64,000 nucleotides of DNA, taken from Trachythela sp. YZ-2020. Its lineage: Eukaryota; Cnidaria; Anthozoa; Malacalcyonacea; Clavulariidae. Position numbers and translations under genes: made by a program. The notes beneath the pieces are model-generated. The model was given only the letters and a program-made list of their open reading frames with translations, searched no databases and was not told the origin of the DNA. This document shows, piece after piece, positions 45,578-58,166 of the stretch. Numbering within the stretch: position 1 is the first letter of the stretch; each line of letters opens with the position of its first letter. Location of the stretch: NCBI GenBank assembly GCA_016169945.1, contig JADLSH010000231.1, positions 1,054,001-1,118,000 of the forward strand, read 5' to 3'.

Positions 45578-45971
45578 GTAACTCCAAAAATTGATAACAT
45601 TTTAATATTTATCTACGTTTCGACTATGTTTCAGTCATCATCAGGATAAACTAACTAGATTATATATCAAAAGCAGTATTTATATGAAGAAATATGATAC
45701 ATTAGGTTGATTATTAATGAATTAGTTAAATATGATAAGTTCTTTAGAAGCTTTAATTCCATGATTAAGTTCAGGTTTATATCTTTGAATAGCGAGGGAT
45801 CCTTGAAAAAGCAAAAGGGACCGATGGTTAGATTTATCTATGATTTTAGTATTATGAAAAACATGTTCAGCCATTATACATCTGGTTTGATTAGACTCTG
45901 CGTCATCGTCGAGATTCATTTCTAAAAGAGCTTTAACATGTTCAAACTGTTAATATGTTTAATATGTCCAT

Positions 45972-47781
45972 TTACGAAGTGCCTACCATCGCAAAATCCT
46001 GAAAGAAGCGATCGATGAACAACACCGTTCTCTTGAATCATTAAAGAAATCTTTCAGTGAACAAGAAATCACTCTACGCAACTGTACAACTTGGCTACAA
46101 AATTTGAATCTCAAATACCATGCATTACGACCAATGGACTGTAAGCTCTCAAGTGTTTCAAACGTCACGAACGCAAATTCAACACCCTGCTGCGTGAACA
46201 CGCAATAATAACTAACCTGACTGACGACAATCTGACTAAAGAAGAAGCAACCATCCTGAGATTTGGGCTGAAACATAACTTAGCTACAAGACCAAGTGAG
46301 ACGCAAATTATTGCTACAGCCGAATCAATCTGGGACCAACTTGAACGACACAATGCTCTTCCACATACCTTTCTCAAACGACAGAAAATCAAAAATTCCC
46401 GAGGGGTCCGTCACGGCCGAAATCTCGTACACTCGACTCAGAAATCAGGTTCAGAAATCACGAAATCACAGAAATCAACTAGAAATAAGATGATTTCGAA
46501 ATCAGAAATCACAAAAATACTAGTGAAAGGCTTGAATAGTGGGACTGTGGGAACGAAATTGTGACCTTTTTGCGTTTTTCTGACGATGTTTCACAATTTT
46601 CACGGTATTCCGATTTCAAATTGCTCCAGAGTTTGAGTAAATGCTTTACAAACATTAAAATATACCAACACTGCTGTTGCTGATATCTTCCGGAAATCTT
46701 GAAATCAGTGTTGAAATCAGTAGAAATCAAGAAATCAGCTCAGAAATCAAGTGATTTCGAAATCTCGTACGCTTTGGACGGTCGTGGCGGACCCCATAAA
46801 AGCTTTCGCCTGTAACCTCTTAACCTTTGACGATCGACAACTTAATACAGATTACAAACGTATTAAATTACTCAAACAACTTGACTTGAACAAAGGAAAT
46901 GGTATTGTACTAATCAATAAAGACGACTACAAAGCATGTATGACTGATCTTTTTTCTGACACTACTAAATTCAAAAAAGTAACTGAGGACACAACACTAA
47001 CCCAACTAACAACTCTTCAGAGTTATCTACGTACTATCTATAATCGCGACGAAATCACACAAGATGAATATGAAAGCATGAGACCTACTTCAACTAAACC
47101 AGCAAGAGCTCACGGATTACCGAAAATACATAAAACGTTTGATACACTTCCTTCCTTTCGACCTATAATTGATACAACTGGTACTGCTTACCAACCAATT
47201 GCTAAGTTTATTACACAATTACTAAATCCTCTGACAACTAATGAATTTACAATACGGGATAGCTTTGATGCGGTATATGAGATTAACAACATTCCTCCCA
47301 ATCTATTTAATGACGGATACAGACTAATATCCCACTCAACAAAACTGTCAACATAATATTAAAACGCATCTATGATGATAAGCTAATATCGACGAAGTTA
47401 ACTAAACGAACACTTAAAAAATTAATACTAGACTCATGTACCAAAACAATCTTTTCACTTAACGGACATCTTTATAAACAAATCGACGGGATTTCTATGG
47501 GTTCACCCTTAGGTCCGACTTTAGCTAACAAAATTATGACAGAATTTGCACCAGCACCTCTCCACTTGCGAACAGTTTGAACATATTAAAGCTCTTTTAG
47601 AAATGAATCTCGACGATGACGCAGAGTCTAATCAAACCAGATGTATAATGGCTGAACATGTTTTTCACAATGCTAAAATCATAGATAAATCTAACCATTG
47701 GTCCCTTTTGCTTTTTCAAGAATCCCTCGCTATTCAAATATATAAACCTGAACTTAATCATGGAATTAAAGCTTCTAAATA
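45972..47781 (+). pseudogene. PLE 2 coding remnant, catalytic DD and endonuclease lost
   Basis: The N-terminal region (45972-46375) lacks the early stop seen in PLE 1. The fingers region (46855-47356) keeps HGLPKIHKTFDTLPSFRPII. MGSPLGPTLANKIM is present (47498-47540), but the 600-bp deletion that follows removes the YVDD catalytic motif and the whole GIY-YIG domain, joining directly to the 3' end. It cannot encode an active enzyme. Confidence 0.85.
46403..46795. mobile_element. MITE inserted in PLE 2, absent from PLE 1
   Basis: Ends GGGGTCCGTCACGGCCG and CGTGGCGGACCCC are imperfect inverted repeats; just inside are inverted GAAATCTCGTAC copies and clusters of AGAAATCA repeats. PLE 1 reads AAAATTCCATAAAAGC across the same point, defining the empty site. 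The duplication may be only 2 bp (CC). Superfamily not assigned. Confidence 0.8.
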
Positions 47782-48051
47782 ACTTATCATATAAAACTAA
47801 TTCATTAATAATCAACCTAATGTATCATATTTCTTCATATAAATACTGCTTTTGATATATAATCTAGTTAGTTTATCCTGATGATGACTGAAACATAGTC
47901 GAAACGTAGATAAATATTAAAATGTTATCAATTTTTGGAGTTACCCTTGTTTTGTATTTTATTAAAATACTCAGTGGCTCTAAGAATACTCCAGATTGTT
48001 TACGGAAGAAATATTAATTATCCGAACATAGTCCGAACACGCATCACGGCG

Positions 48052-48437
48052 ATGGCATTTTCTAAACTAGCCGGCGGCGACGACGAGGAATTCATGGTTT
48101 TCCTGATGTTCTTCTTCAAGGCTCAAGCTGCGAATTGCAAGAAATATTATCTTTTTATCAAGGTAAGATGAAGTGTAAACTTATTTTTTAATGCTTTCAA
48201 GCAAACAATGACTTTTGTTCCACGATCGTCATATTTTTTAAGGGAATTCATTCTTGCTTTCTTTTTTTTCAGATGCATACTGTTTGGAGCAAATATTGTG
48301 TTCGCGCTGATCGGTTTGATCAGACTTTTATATCGTGTGTTTACACGTATTCAAACTATATTCAAACTATATTCAAACTAGGATACCTGCAAGGTAGGGA
48401 ATGCTGCGGGGACTGTTATTATTCTTTAGCTTCTTGA
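48052..48437 (+). CDS. Two-exon gene of unknown function, copy 2 (91 codons)
   Basis: Exon 1, 48052-48162, and exon 2, 48273-48437, match the copy at 35922-36305 in length, phase, donor (GTAAGA) and stop. Here the acceptor is TTTTTTTTCAG, a better match to consensus. Exon 2 starts with ATG rather than GTG, and VWSKYC replaces FWSKYC. Exon 1 protein is unchanged. Two intact copies with differences mostly outside codons' amino-acid effect hint at constraint, although the copies may simply be young. Confidence 0.5.
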
Positions 48438-48489
48438 AATAAACATGCAAACAAATATGCAACACAAATTATATTCAGTAGACGGTAAT

Positions 48490-48655
48490 GTATCAGTCAA
48501 TTCCACCTGTGCTTATGCTCCCCCCGGGCCACTCCCGGGCATTCGCCCTTTTTCTAATCCCGGGGGTGGGGCTATCGCAAATATTGTACGGCCCGGGGGT
48601 GGAGACTTAGCAACTTCGTACCCGGGATCTTTTCCCCGGGAATGCAATTGCGCGC
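48490..48655. mobile_element. G/C-rich insertion with CCCGGG repeats, absent from unit 1
   Basis: Relative to 36350-36392, unit 2 has an extra ~130 bp rich in CCCGGG motifs with internal inverted pairs (CCCCCCGGGCC, GGCCCGGGGG, CCCGGGAAT). Flanks GACGGTAAT and GCGCGCTGTCAGTAG are shared. It is likely a small MITE; ends not resolved because unit 1 differs by about 20 bp at the same point. Confidence 0.55.
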
Positions 48656-49710
48656 TGTCAGTAGATGCATACCCTAGCATAGTTTGCAGGATGAGACAAG
48701 CTAAATATATCACGAAACATGAAAGACATCAAATTTTGTAACATCTATTTCAAAATATCAACATTTTCCATGTATTGTTCTTCCACATGGAATTCCCGCA
48801 TAAAACTCATGTTTACTGCGATGAGTAATTTGACACTGCCACGCAAGGAAATTTGCATATTTTTGTAGTGTATAAAAGCGTTAAAAATATATACATGTGC
48901 GCAAAATAATTTTGCATTTGGAAAGCTATAAAACGAAAGCGTTGTTCCATCATTCTGTTCTTACTTTGCCAGATTTACGAGTCACCTACATGTAAAGCAC
49001 AACTCATTTCAACTCATTGCCATTCGAATATTTGTCTTTAATAGTGCGCGCAGACCTGAGACCCTGTCTGTTCTGACTTAATATGCATGCTTTATATATT
49101 TGATTTAATTGATTTAATTGGTTTGTCACAAATTAACTCATTTTACAATACTATAAGATATGAACTAAAACAACGATTAATATGAATATGAACAATAAAT
49201 ATGAACTAAAGCAACGATTAGGTTAACGAACGTACATAATTGTGACAGGAGAAAGGAACAGGACTTTCGTCCCAATTGATACAATATGTCCTTGCGAATA
49301 CGACCATACCGGCATACCTTATTTCATTCGCTTAATGACACTGATAGTAACGTAAATTACTTCCCATACTAAAAAATAATAGGATTCTTCTCTACTTATA
49401 TTTGAATTTTTAGCCTTTCTATTTCGCGCAAGTGTATATATTTCGAAGATCACGCTACAGAATTTGTACGAAATATGCACCTTTGCTTACGTGGCAGACT
49501 GGCAGTGTCATATTACTGGGAAAAATTGGTGTACTGCCCAGCACCAACTGTGCATGACCACAATTCCATGCTCTTGATGTTTTGAGATAAAAATCCCCTA
49601 TATACACAAATTAGATCTGCTCGGTTGTGTCTGCTGGCTGTGAATCAGACGAAGGCATAATTGTTGTGTCTGTTGGCTGTGAACAAACTTGACTGTAGAG
49701 TGCTGTATAA

Positions 49711-50032
49711 ATGGGGGTAGCAATTGAGCAATATCGTGCCCGAATAGGAGCACATAATAATGTAGGAATAAAAAAGTATTCAACCGATGTTATTTCAGCT
49801 GGTTATAAACATCATTGTGTTAATAATATTGGTGCAAGTATTTCACTTGTGTATACTTTATTTGCCAACACAAAAATTGGCAGAACATATTTCACGGCAG
49901 AACATGTCTTTGACTTCAATAGTATATAGTCATATAACAAATGTGAATGCATGGGATTTATCATTATTGAATGACATATTGTGTACTGGAAATAACTATA
50001 GGCAGCATTTCACTTGCGATAGTAACTTCTAG
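49711..50032 (+). pseudogene. MGVxIEQYRARIG leader and protease-like domain, copy 2, 2A deleted
   Basis: Begins MGVAIEQYRARIGAHNN like copy 1. After a frame change the hydrophobic stretch LVINIIVLIILVQVF (49799-) continues through a ~210-bp deletion (relative to 37717-37922) straight into NVNAWDLSLLNDILCTGNN. W..SLLNDIL.TGN matches the W...L..GD segment that follows the GKQC Cys in the fragment at 17934-18224. The 2A motif and the Cys region are gone. Confidence 0.6.
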
Positions 50033-50479
50033 TTCATAACACATGTATGAAGTATGCACAGATCGGTGAGTATGGCAGATGCCCCCTTGGCAATTGCTCT
50101 GATTGGCTGATTGGCTGATGTATCCAATTACAGTAATTTTTCACAATTCATGTAAATTGAAACTTTTGAACGCATGATTTAAAATTAACAAAGACACAAT
50201 TGGTAAATAATTAATAATCCTTTTGTTGACCTCACTCTGAAAGCTATTCTCTCATAGTTTTTACAACATCTGAACGTTTCCTTAAGTCGTAAGTACCACT
50301 GACTCACCCTAGCTAACTTCCGTGTGAGTGCTCAGCTGAATTCAAGGATGCAGCTCGACTTGGTACGATTGAGTCGAACTCGAAGGCTTATTAAAGGCTG
50401 CCACCGTATGACTCATGTCTGATAAGGCAGCACAGCTGAGATTTGATCATTGAATTTATTGAAGCTAAGGTTTAGTTTG

Positions 50480-50640
50480 GGGCTTATTGCAACCCACGCT
50501 ATCAACATTCCCTGTGGGAGGAAACCGGAGTACCAGGAGAAAACCCACGACTTTCAGTAGAGCGTTTACTGACTCTTTTCACAAAAGTGTCGTGTGTCCG
50601 AAGCGAGAATCGAATCCATTTCCGAGCTGGTGGAACCTCG
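50480..50640 (-). repeat. SINE-like dispersed repeat (copy in unit 2)
   Basis: Contains GGAGGAAACCGGAGTACCAG and AAACCCACGA followed by CGAAGCGAGAATCGAA; on the minus strand the last reads as a B-box-like TTCGATTCTCGC. A second copy is at 58460-58600. This motif set is widespread in marine invertebrate genomes; whether it is a SINE or a DNA-element piece is not settled. Confidence 0.5.
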
Positions 50641-52243
50641 GCCTCGTGGCCCTCGTCCTCTAACGCGCACACCTCACGAAGCTGCCAAACGCGCATCCCA
50701 CGAAGCTGCCAAACGCGCACCTAGTCTACCCTAGTACCTGGAGACGAGGTTGGAGGAACATCCATATAGTGAGACCCACAAGCGCAGAAGCCCGGCTATC
50801 TTTAAAACAGCTAGGGAACGGAGAATGGGGATTAGGGATTAGGGATGGGGAATGGGGATTAATGGCGATTAACACCTTAGTCCACCCATACTTACCCGTT
50901 TGGATGGTTAGGTGCAAGCTCCATTGGACTCAGGTTGAGATCCATACGGCATCTTGAGCTGAACGCCAACCCCCCGGAAGAGCTAACACATTCACCCCAA
51001 TTAGTATAATTGGTGGAAATAGAACAAAACGCCGGAACGATGGAAGAAAAAAATTTACCGTAGCGCTGTGGTTAGATCGTTAATGCCGCGATTACGTAAA
51101 CATGCCACTTGCTACACCCCTCGGTCACGTGATACACTGACGTTACGACACAGGTTCCCTAGCTGTTAACCTTGGTTATTGCATAACCTCATTTAACACC
51201 TTAGTCCACCCATACTTACCCGTTTGGATGGTTAGATGCAAGCTCCATTGACCAAGGGGTGGACTGGAAGAGTACTGTTACTTGGAGAACGGATCCGGAC
51301 AAGGGTCGCGAACGGCGAAGGTAGCGCAAAATCCATTCATGCTATTGCTTAGAGATTAGACTATGTAGTATAGATTTTCTCGCCCGTTTTAGTGGTAGAA
51401 AGCATCATAGCAGCGCAAGCCTATAAAATCCGGAATTTTAAGGTACAATTCTGAGTGTTTGCATCTGTAAGACTATAGAATTACAGTGCGTGCTTTAGCC
51501 GATATCTATATTCACTTATTCAGAAACAATTTGCGCAAAATCCATTGATGCTATTGCTTAGAAATTAGACTATATTGTATAGATTTTATAAAAGCTCACA
51601 CAAAATCCCTGGATATATTGCAGGGATTTTGATATCCCAAAAATCCTCGTACGCTTTTTTCAGAGTAAACACTCCTCGGATGAGAGTTGGTGGTCAAACG
51701 CGAGCGAGAGTTGCAACTCTCATCGACTCTCATCCTCGTTTGACCAGGGCTTAAAGATTCTCGTAATACGTTGACATTGCCTAAAAATGTGAAATTATAT
51801 ATAATGTTGGCTGCCCCAGCATCCAGAATAAATGAGTAAATCAGTTTAGACAAGGTACAAGGAACATTAATTGCTTATCTAAATGACGTCCAGTACCTCC
51901 ATATAATATATTTATTTAGTGAATTTGTACTGGTTTAGCCATAAGGCATTTAAATTTTGATATTTAAAGTATAACCGTAATATACATTTTGCAAAATAAA
52001 ACGAGAACAATCTGCACTCCGCATGAAAACTGAGATACTGTAACTGTGTACAATATAGGTGAAATATATACTGTCATACTCGTATATTTCGAAATCACTA
52101 TTCAGCGCGTAGTTGAGCATGTTTACTTTTTACTGCATTAACATACACATTAGTAGCAGCAACAACAAGTCGACTATGGCATATATACGGGCGATATAGA
52201 ATAGATACAAAAATAATCAAACGTTCAAAAGTTCAGACATTAA

Positions 52244-52450
52244 TAGAGAGCTTTCGATTTAACTACGAGTAAGAGTACGACTACGACGAGATTTTTCCGT
52301 TAGAAATTAGCTACTACAAACTTGTTACCGACCTCTTTTTGGCACAGAACATCTTTATAACAACTGTTAAGCCAAAGCGAGTACAACTATGAGTTTGCAG
52401 TAGTAGACGTTAAGCAGAAAAATTTCGTATGGGAAATCTAAAGCTTCCTA
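52244..52450. mobile_element. piggyBac-type MITE, unit 3 copy, internally deleted
   Basis: Same ends and TTAA flanks as 30825-31047; about 16 bp near the right end are lost. Confidence 0.7.
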
Positions 52451-52732
52451 TTAAAACCGCCAGCTACGCAGGCTATTGTCTTATTTAACATCTTTCTCAC
52501 TTTTTCCTCCGCAGCGAATTGTAGAATAGATTGAATGATGATGTATTATAAACGTCAATCAAACTTGTTACATAATATTAACTTATTGCTATATACAAAT
52601 ACTACATTACTCCACCTTTTATTTTGAACGGAATGTCAATCACCTAGCTAAATATCTTTTCGTAGCGTTCGAACTTAAATCAATATCATTGTTTATATAA
52701 TTTAAAAGTGTGTACTTTCACTGTTCATAGGA

Positions 52733-55400
52733 TCAAGTCTCATCCTGATATCGTGTTACTGGTTTTCTAGTTCTTGTTGATCTTCGTAAACTTGTTTCAG
52801 ACTTTAATGGTTGCTCTGTTCCCGATTGTCTCATAGGTCTCATTTCTTCACATTCATCTTCGCTTTCGTCAACTCGTGCTTTCTTAAAGTATGATACGTT
52901 TCTAGTCACCGTCTTGCCGTCTCTTTCAGCTGTTATGGTATTGTACTTGCGTTGTACTACCGTATAATGTTCTGGGTCAAATTTTGGTGTTAATTTATTG
53001 TTTTTCTTCTGCTTGCAAATGACAGTATCGCCTTTTTTGATCTCTGATTTCTTTGTTCTTTTATTCCTGTCATAATACTCTTTATTCTCTTCCTTATTCT
53101 TCTCCAAGTTTGTTTTTGCCATCAGGTGTTTGTTAACGACTTTCTTTCTCGCTAATTCTGGTAAATATCCATGTATTTGTCTGTTAAAAAGTAGTTCGCA
53201 TGAAGCCACTTTTGTGGTTTGATGAGGAGTTGAACGGTATTGAAGTAGGAATCTTTGCAATTCCTGCCTCCAATTCTTTCCTTCAATTTCTGCTGTTTTC
53301 AGTAGCTTTCCAATTGGTTTCATAAATCTTTCTACCACCGCATTTCCTTGTGGCCACAGTGGTGTAATAGTTTTCCATTCAACGCCGAGGGTTTTAGTAT
53401 ATCTTTCAAATTCTTTCCCATTGAATGGGGGTCCATTGTCCGTCAGTTATCTTTGATGGTATTCCATATCTAGCAAAAATTGTATCCAGCTTTGGTATGC
53501 ATGATTTTGCGTCGGTTGAATTAACGATTTCGACCTCTGGGAATTTTGAGTAGGTGTCAATAACCACTAGCAGGTATTGACCAGTTCGGGGTATTGGACC
53601 ATAGAAGTTAATTGCTACACTGGTCCATGGTTTGTCTTCGGTCGGGGTTATTTTCATTGGTTCCGGGTTATTACTGTGCCCTACTGATTGGCAAGCAATG
53701 CATTTATCTACCATCTCTTTCACTGGTTTGTCCATATTCGGATACCAGATATTTTCCCGTAGCAAACTTTTGGTTTTCTCTATTCCCTGATGCCCAATAT
53801 AACCTAATTGTGTTACCCTTTCTTGTAGTGTTTTTGGGATCACTATTCTTGTGTTCTTCAACAATATATCTTCTGATGCATTGTAAGTAAGTTCATCAGC
53901 GCAAAGTCTAAATGGTCATTCTGATCCCGTTTTCCCTCTTTCAGACATTCTTTCACTTTACATAATACTGGATCATTACGGGTCGCTTCTTTAATCTCGT
54001 CAAGTCTCATTGACTTTGGAACTGAACAGTTAGTGACATAGTTTACGTATTCGTCAGCTGATGTACTAGCTATTTGCTCTCTCTCTATAACAACTGGTTG
54101 TCTGCTTAAGTAATCCGCTTCATTCAGTGGGCCTTTTCGGTATATTACTTTATCATCCACCGCTCAATGCGGGCGGGTGGTCTGGATCTCGGATTATTAA
54201 ATATTGATTCTAATGCTTTATGATCAGTTATCACATCAAATTCTGATCCAATCAAGAACATTCGGAAATGTTCAAGTCCCCATACTAAACTCAGTCCTTC
54301 GATGTCTGTTTGAGAGTATCGTTTCTCTACTGGGCTAAGGGCTCTACTTGCATACGAAAGCATTTTGTACTGCTGGCTGTGCTGTTCTTTCTGGGCTAGT
54401 ATGGCACAAATTCCGTAAGGGGATCCGTCTACTATTACCAAGCTTCGTTTCTTGGTATCGAAGTATGCCATTACTGGTGAACTTGTTAGTCTCTTTTTTA
54501 GTTGTTCGAATGCTTTCTGATGTGTATGTTCCCATTTAAAGACAGTGCCAGTTCTTTGTCAGTTCTCTAAGCGGTGTTGTAATAGTTGCATAATCTGGAA
54601 TATACTCATGGCATGTGTTTGCAATTCCAAGAAAACTCCTAACTTCCGCTGCCGTTTTAGGAGCTGGTACTTTAACCATATTTGCGATTCTCTCCGGATC
54701 GGATTTGGTTCCTTCTGCTGTAAAATTTAATCCGAAGAACGTAATTTCTTCTTGTAGAAATTCGCATTTTTCGCCTTTGACTTTCAAGTTTAGCTCTGCC
54801 AGACGCTTTAGACAGTTCTCTAGTGCTTCATCATGTAACTTTCGAGTTTTGCCATGAATAATAATGTCATCCATTAGGTTTTTAACTCCTTTGATATCAC
54901 TAAGGTTTTGCTTTAAAATCTTGTAAAGTTGGTATTGTATGTCGTTTTCTTTCGATTGCCTGGTTTGCTCCTCTCATGTCCACGCATAGTCTAATACCTC
55001 CATCTTTCTTTGGAGTAGCGACTATTGGAGATAATCATGGAGTTGGTTGATTTGCGACTTTCTCAATAATATCTTGCTCTTCTAATTTCTTTAGTTCTTT
55101 CGAAATGTCTTTTCTCGTATGATATGGTATCCGTCATATCAGCTGAGTTGTTGAGCTGTTTTAGCACTCAAGATTGGATTCAAGTGTTGCTTACAATCGT
55201 TCTTTTAATGGCAGGGGTGTTTGAAATCCGTATGCGTAAATTTTAGTTGAACTTTTCCGTAACGAAACCTTCTTCTTTAATTTCTCGAATGTCGTAGAAT
55301 CTATAATATCGACAGTCGCGCCAGTATCAACTAAAAATAAAACGTCCTGTCCATTTATTTTAACGGTCGTATGTGTTTTCTCAGCACATACGGTGTAAAC
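52733..55400 (-). pseudogene. pol: Pol region of Gypsy copy 2, broken
   Basis: Same domain order as copy 1: protease with LVDTGATVDI (about 55340); RT with palm deletion and LMDDIIIHGKTR (54874); RNase H (54471-54145, then a ~23-bp deletion near 54150); integrase zinc finger GHQGIEKTKSLL...CIACQ; core VVIDTYSKFPEV with GPIPRTGQYLL intact (no stop here, unlike copy 1), the shared frameshift near 53452, then VVERFMKPIGK and a 201-codon C-terminal frame (53338-52733) that is uninterrupted, unlike copy 1. Shared RT deletion and integrase frameshift predate the duplication. Confidence 0.85.
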
Positions 55401-56284
55401 ATAATCGTCATCCTATCTTTCAGTATTTGATTCGGTCTGCGATACTTCGACGGTTTTGGCTTGTTGTTTTCCTCGATTATTCTCGTCACGTCGTGGACGG
55501 CGCCTTGTGTCTGGCGAAGTAAAACCTTTCGTTTGTGATCTCTCTTGTTTTGCTTCGCTTGGAAAATTAGATTTTTCTCCTGACCGACAAACTTTAGCGA
55601 AATGTCCCTGTATTCCGCAGAAGTTACAAGTAGAAGACTTCGCTGGACATGGTCGATTTTCATGTGGATACTTAAAACCGCAGTAATAACACTTTTTCTC
55701 TGAGGGCGTTGTCGTAGTCGTTGCATTTATATTTGCCTTTGTTTTGAATTGTTCTTCGATTCCCTCGGCTTGGACTGAACTAGTTTCGTATTTTCGTCCA
55801 TCGATTAGCATATTTGTCAAACTATATTTTGGATCTTGTAGTGCTCTCTTCTTAATCTTGATGAAGTGCCATTCGCAACAATCTGCATCTTAATTTCGAA
55901 CTCTGTGCTTGCAAATTCGCATTTTTTTGCCAAGCCTCGTAGACGCGTATGAAATTCGCGATCGATCCTCTTTGCCTTGCGACGCTTGTCTAAAAACATA
56001 GGTTTGATATATCACGTTTTTCTCGGGTTCAAAATACTCCGTTAACACTTTAACTGCTGACTTGTAATCTTTTGTTTCGCCTTCTTCTAAAGTTTTAAAG
56101 ATTTCGTATACTTCGGGCCCCGCTTGGTACAATAATAAAGCTCGTTGTCTCGCGTCTTCTTTATGTCTGCCGCCAGTAAATATGTGTTAAGTCTCTCTAG
56201 CCATCGAGTCCATCTCGCACTCGCACTTGTAGGATCACTACGTGGTTCAAAAGCAGGCATAGGTTGTATATTTTGTGCCGCCAT
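55355..56284 (-). pseudogene. gag: Gag region of Gypsy copy 2, zinc knuckles retained
   Basis: Starts at Met 56284 (MAAQNIQPMPAFEP), shifts frame near 56158 and again near 55990 and 55850. The 55820-55413 frame carries two Cys clusters, CYYCGFKYPHENRPC and CNFCGIQGHFAKVC; the second fits the CCHC nucleocapsid zinc knuckle. These are missing from copy 1. Confidence 0.85.
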
Positions 56285-56426
56285 TTTAGTTTTCGCTTAT
56301 ATTTTCACGCTGCCTAATTTTTACATCCTCGTCGCCATTGTAGAATAGATTGAATGAGATGTATTATAAACGTCAATCAAACTTGTTACATATTAACTTA
56401 TTGCTATATACAAATACTACACGAAT

Positions 56427-57760
56427 GCACATGTTTTTGTAGTCATAGATGAAGCATAAGGGCTAGTGAAATAAGAAAATTCAGGCAGAGATGCCTCAAA
56501 TGTTTTCTTTCATCATAATATGTCTGAACACCGCTAAGATGTAGATTTCATTCCGGTGCATTATATTTCAAAACAAACTTTGCCTTAGCTTTGGGATAAG
56601 TTTCACTAAGCATGTGCAGAGCGAGCACCTATCCCCCCCCCCCCCCATATTCATCAAAGTAAACAAAATTACATGCATGGTATCATGTAGCCTGAGACAG
56701 ACGAATAACGAAAAATCATGTTAGCATATTGAATTTACTTTTACAAAGCAAATTATTAAAGGGTAAAGGAGAACGAGGAAAATGTCGGGACTAGAAAATA
56801 GTGTACTTTACACATTGGTATCCAGTCAATCTCACACTAACACAGTTGACAATATATAGATGACTGCAAATGCTATACTAACAATATTTACCCATCAGAA
56901 TGCCTGCGCATATTAAAGCCTTAACTGCATGCCTGAACGATTCCTGGGAATCTGGCAAATTTCTGTAATCTTATGGTGGCGATACGCAAATATATTCAAT
57001 CCGTCATACTTGGCTTAAATAATACAAATTGAGGGCTCAACATCGTGCCACGGCACCAGTCAGGGTTTATACATCGTTCTTTCAAGCCAACTTTATCAAA
57101 TAAACCTATATTTCCAAGGCAAATGCGCCAATATCTTCAATCCTTTCAACCCGGAATACTTGTGTATATTTGAATAAATATACACAAGGGCTGGCTGCAC
57201 TGCTGAACACAACTCGCTAAGGATATTCGTTCCGATTTATAACCCGCTTGAAATACGCTTAATTGGCGTTTTAAAATCCAACCTTATCAAATATTTTTCC
57301 CTAACTTGCGATTTCCGCGGCAAATACGCCAATTTCTTCAATCTTATCACGGTGCAGTGATTTTACCGCACCCTCATGTGATCGTATTCAACATATGTAT
57401 ACACGCTACAGGCAAGTACGTGAGGTTTATCGGCGCGCTATTGCCGACACCGCAACTTAGACTTGCAGCAGGTAAAAGCGCACACAAACATTCAGAAGTA
57501 AGTTTAGTTTATTGATTAACAGGCTTATAAGTTGAATACGGCAATATTTTCCCCAGTCGCAAAATAATTTCATATTTGTTAGACGTGTGAGATTGGGCAG
57601 TCACTCCAGTCAGTGATAAAAATTAACATATCGAAAGTACTTACGATTGTGCGTTTATAGTACACCAACCCTTCTAGTTTCAATCCATATCAAAACTGTA
57701 TCTGAAGTTTACTTGTAAATTTGTGGCGAAGAAGGCAACTGAGAGTTCTGAACCTAACTC
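56427..57760. other. Unit 3 body, non-coding
   Basis: Collinear with 44082-45370. Poly-C run at 56633. No gene. Confidence 0.6.
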
Positions 57761-57964
57761 ATGTATGCAGTATGCACCACGGTGACGGATTAGTGTGCTC
57801 CATTGGCCCTAGCTCTGATTGGCTGATTGGCTGATGTATCCAATTACAGTAATTTTTCACATGATTTAACAAAGACACAATTGGTAAATAATTAATAATC
57901 CTTTTGTTGACCTCACTCTGAAAGCTATTCTCGCATAGTTTATTAGTTTTTACAACATCTGAAC

Positions 57965-58166
57965 CACAGTATAAAGACGACCAGTAGGGCCACTCGGCGA
58001 TGCAACATGTAGCCGGCTTTTTATTCAAAAATATGCAGTTTACTGGCCAGGAAAGTTAGTCCAGCTTGCTTATTGGCCAGAAAAAGCAATTGACTGGCTG
58101 CCAATGCGAATGAGCGACCACACAAAATTTCAAATGAGTGGCCCTACTGGTCGACTCTATACTGTG
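57965..58166. mobile_element. 202-bp MITE with TSD TCTGAAC and empty sites in the window
   Basis: Inverted ends CACAGTATAAAGACGACCAG / reverse complement (with indels), then GTAGGGCCACTC. TCTGAAC flanks both sides (57958-57964 and 58167-58173). Units 1 and 2 read ACAACATCTGAACGTTTYCC without the element (about 38270 and 50265). The truncated copy in unit 1 (32446-32971) hosts the nested 435-bp MITE. A 7-8-bp duplication suggests hAT. Confidence 0.85.

Larger units (their letters stand above)
45578..47954 (+). mobile_element. Penelope-like element 2, internally deleted
   Basis: Paralogue of 33203-35817 in the same position within unit 2, with the same inverted arms. Relative to PLE 1 it has a 393-bp MITE inserted (46403-46795) and lacks about 600 bp after ACAGAATTTG (47549). 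Confidence 0.85.
38976..51325 (+). repeat. Segmental tandem array, unit 2
   Basis: Second and longest unit (12.35 kb). It carries Gypsy copy 1, PLE 2 (with a MITE inside and a ~0.6-kb deletion), copy 2 of the 91-codon gene and copy 2 of the 2A/protease-like remnant. Order and orientation match unit 1. Confidence 0.9.
52520..56421 (-). mobile_element. Gypsy-type LTR retroelement, copy 2, TSD CGAAT
   Basis: A 3902-bp paralogue of 40278-44076 at the identical target site in unit 3. LTRs 52520-52606 (87 bp, with a 3-bp insertion) and 56339-56421 (83 bp); CGAAT at 52515-52519 and 56422-56426. It keeps gag sequence deleted in copy 1 but has its own lesions. Confidence 0.92.

Noticed and set aside
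48513..48741. Overlapping open frames rich in Pro/Gly on both strands
   Set aside because: Created by the CCCGGG-rich insertion; absent from the matching place in unit 1.
50820..50870. Telomere-like GGGATTAGGGATTAGGGAT
   Set aside because: Only two 7-mers in a degenerate G-rich tract that is also present without them in the other units; not a telomere.
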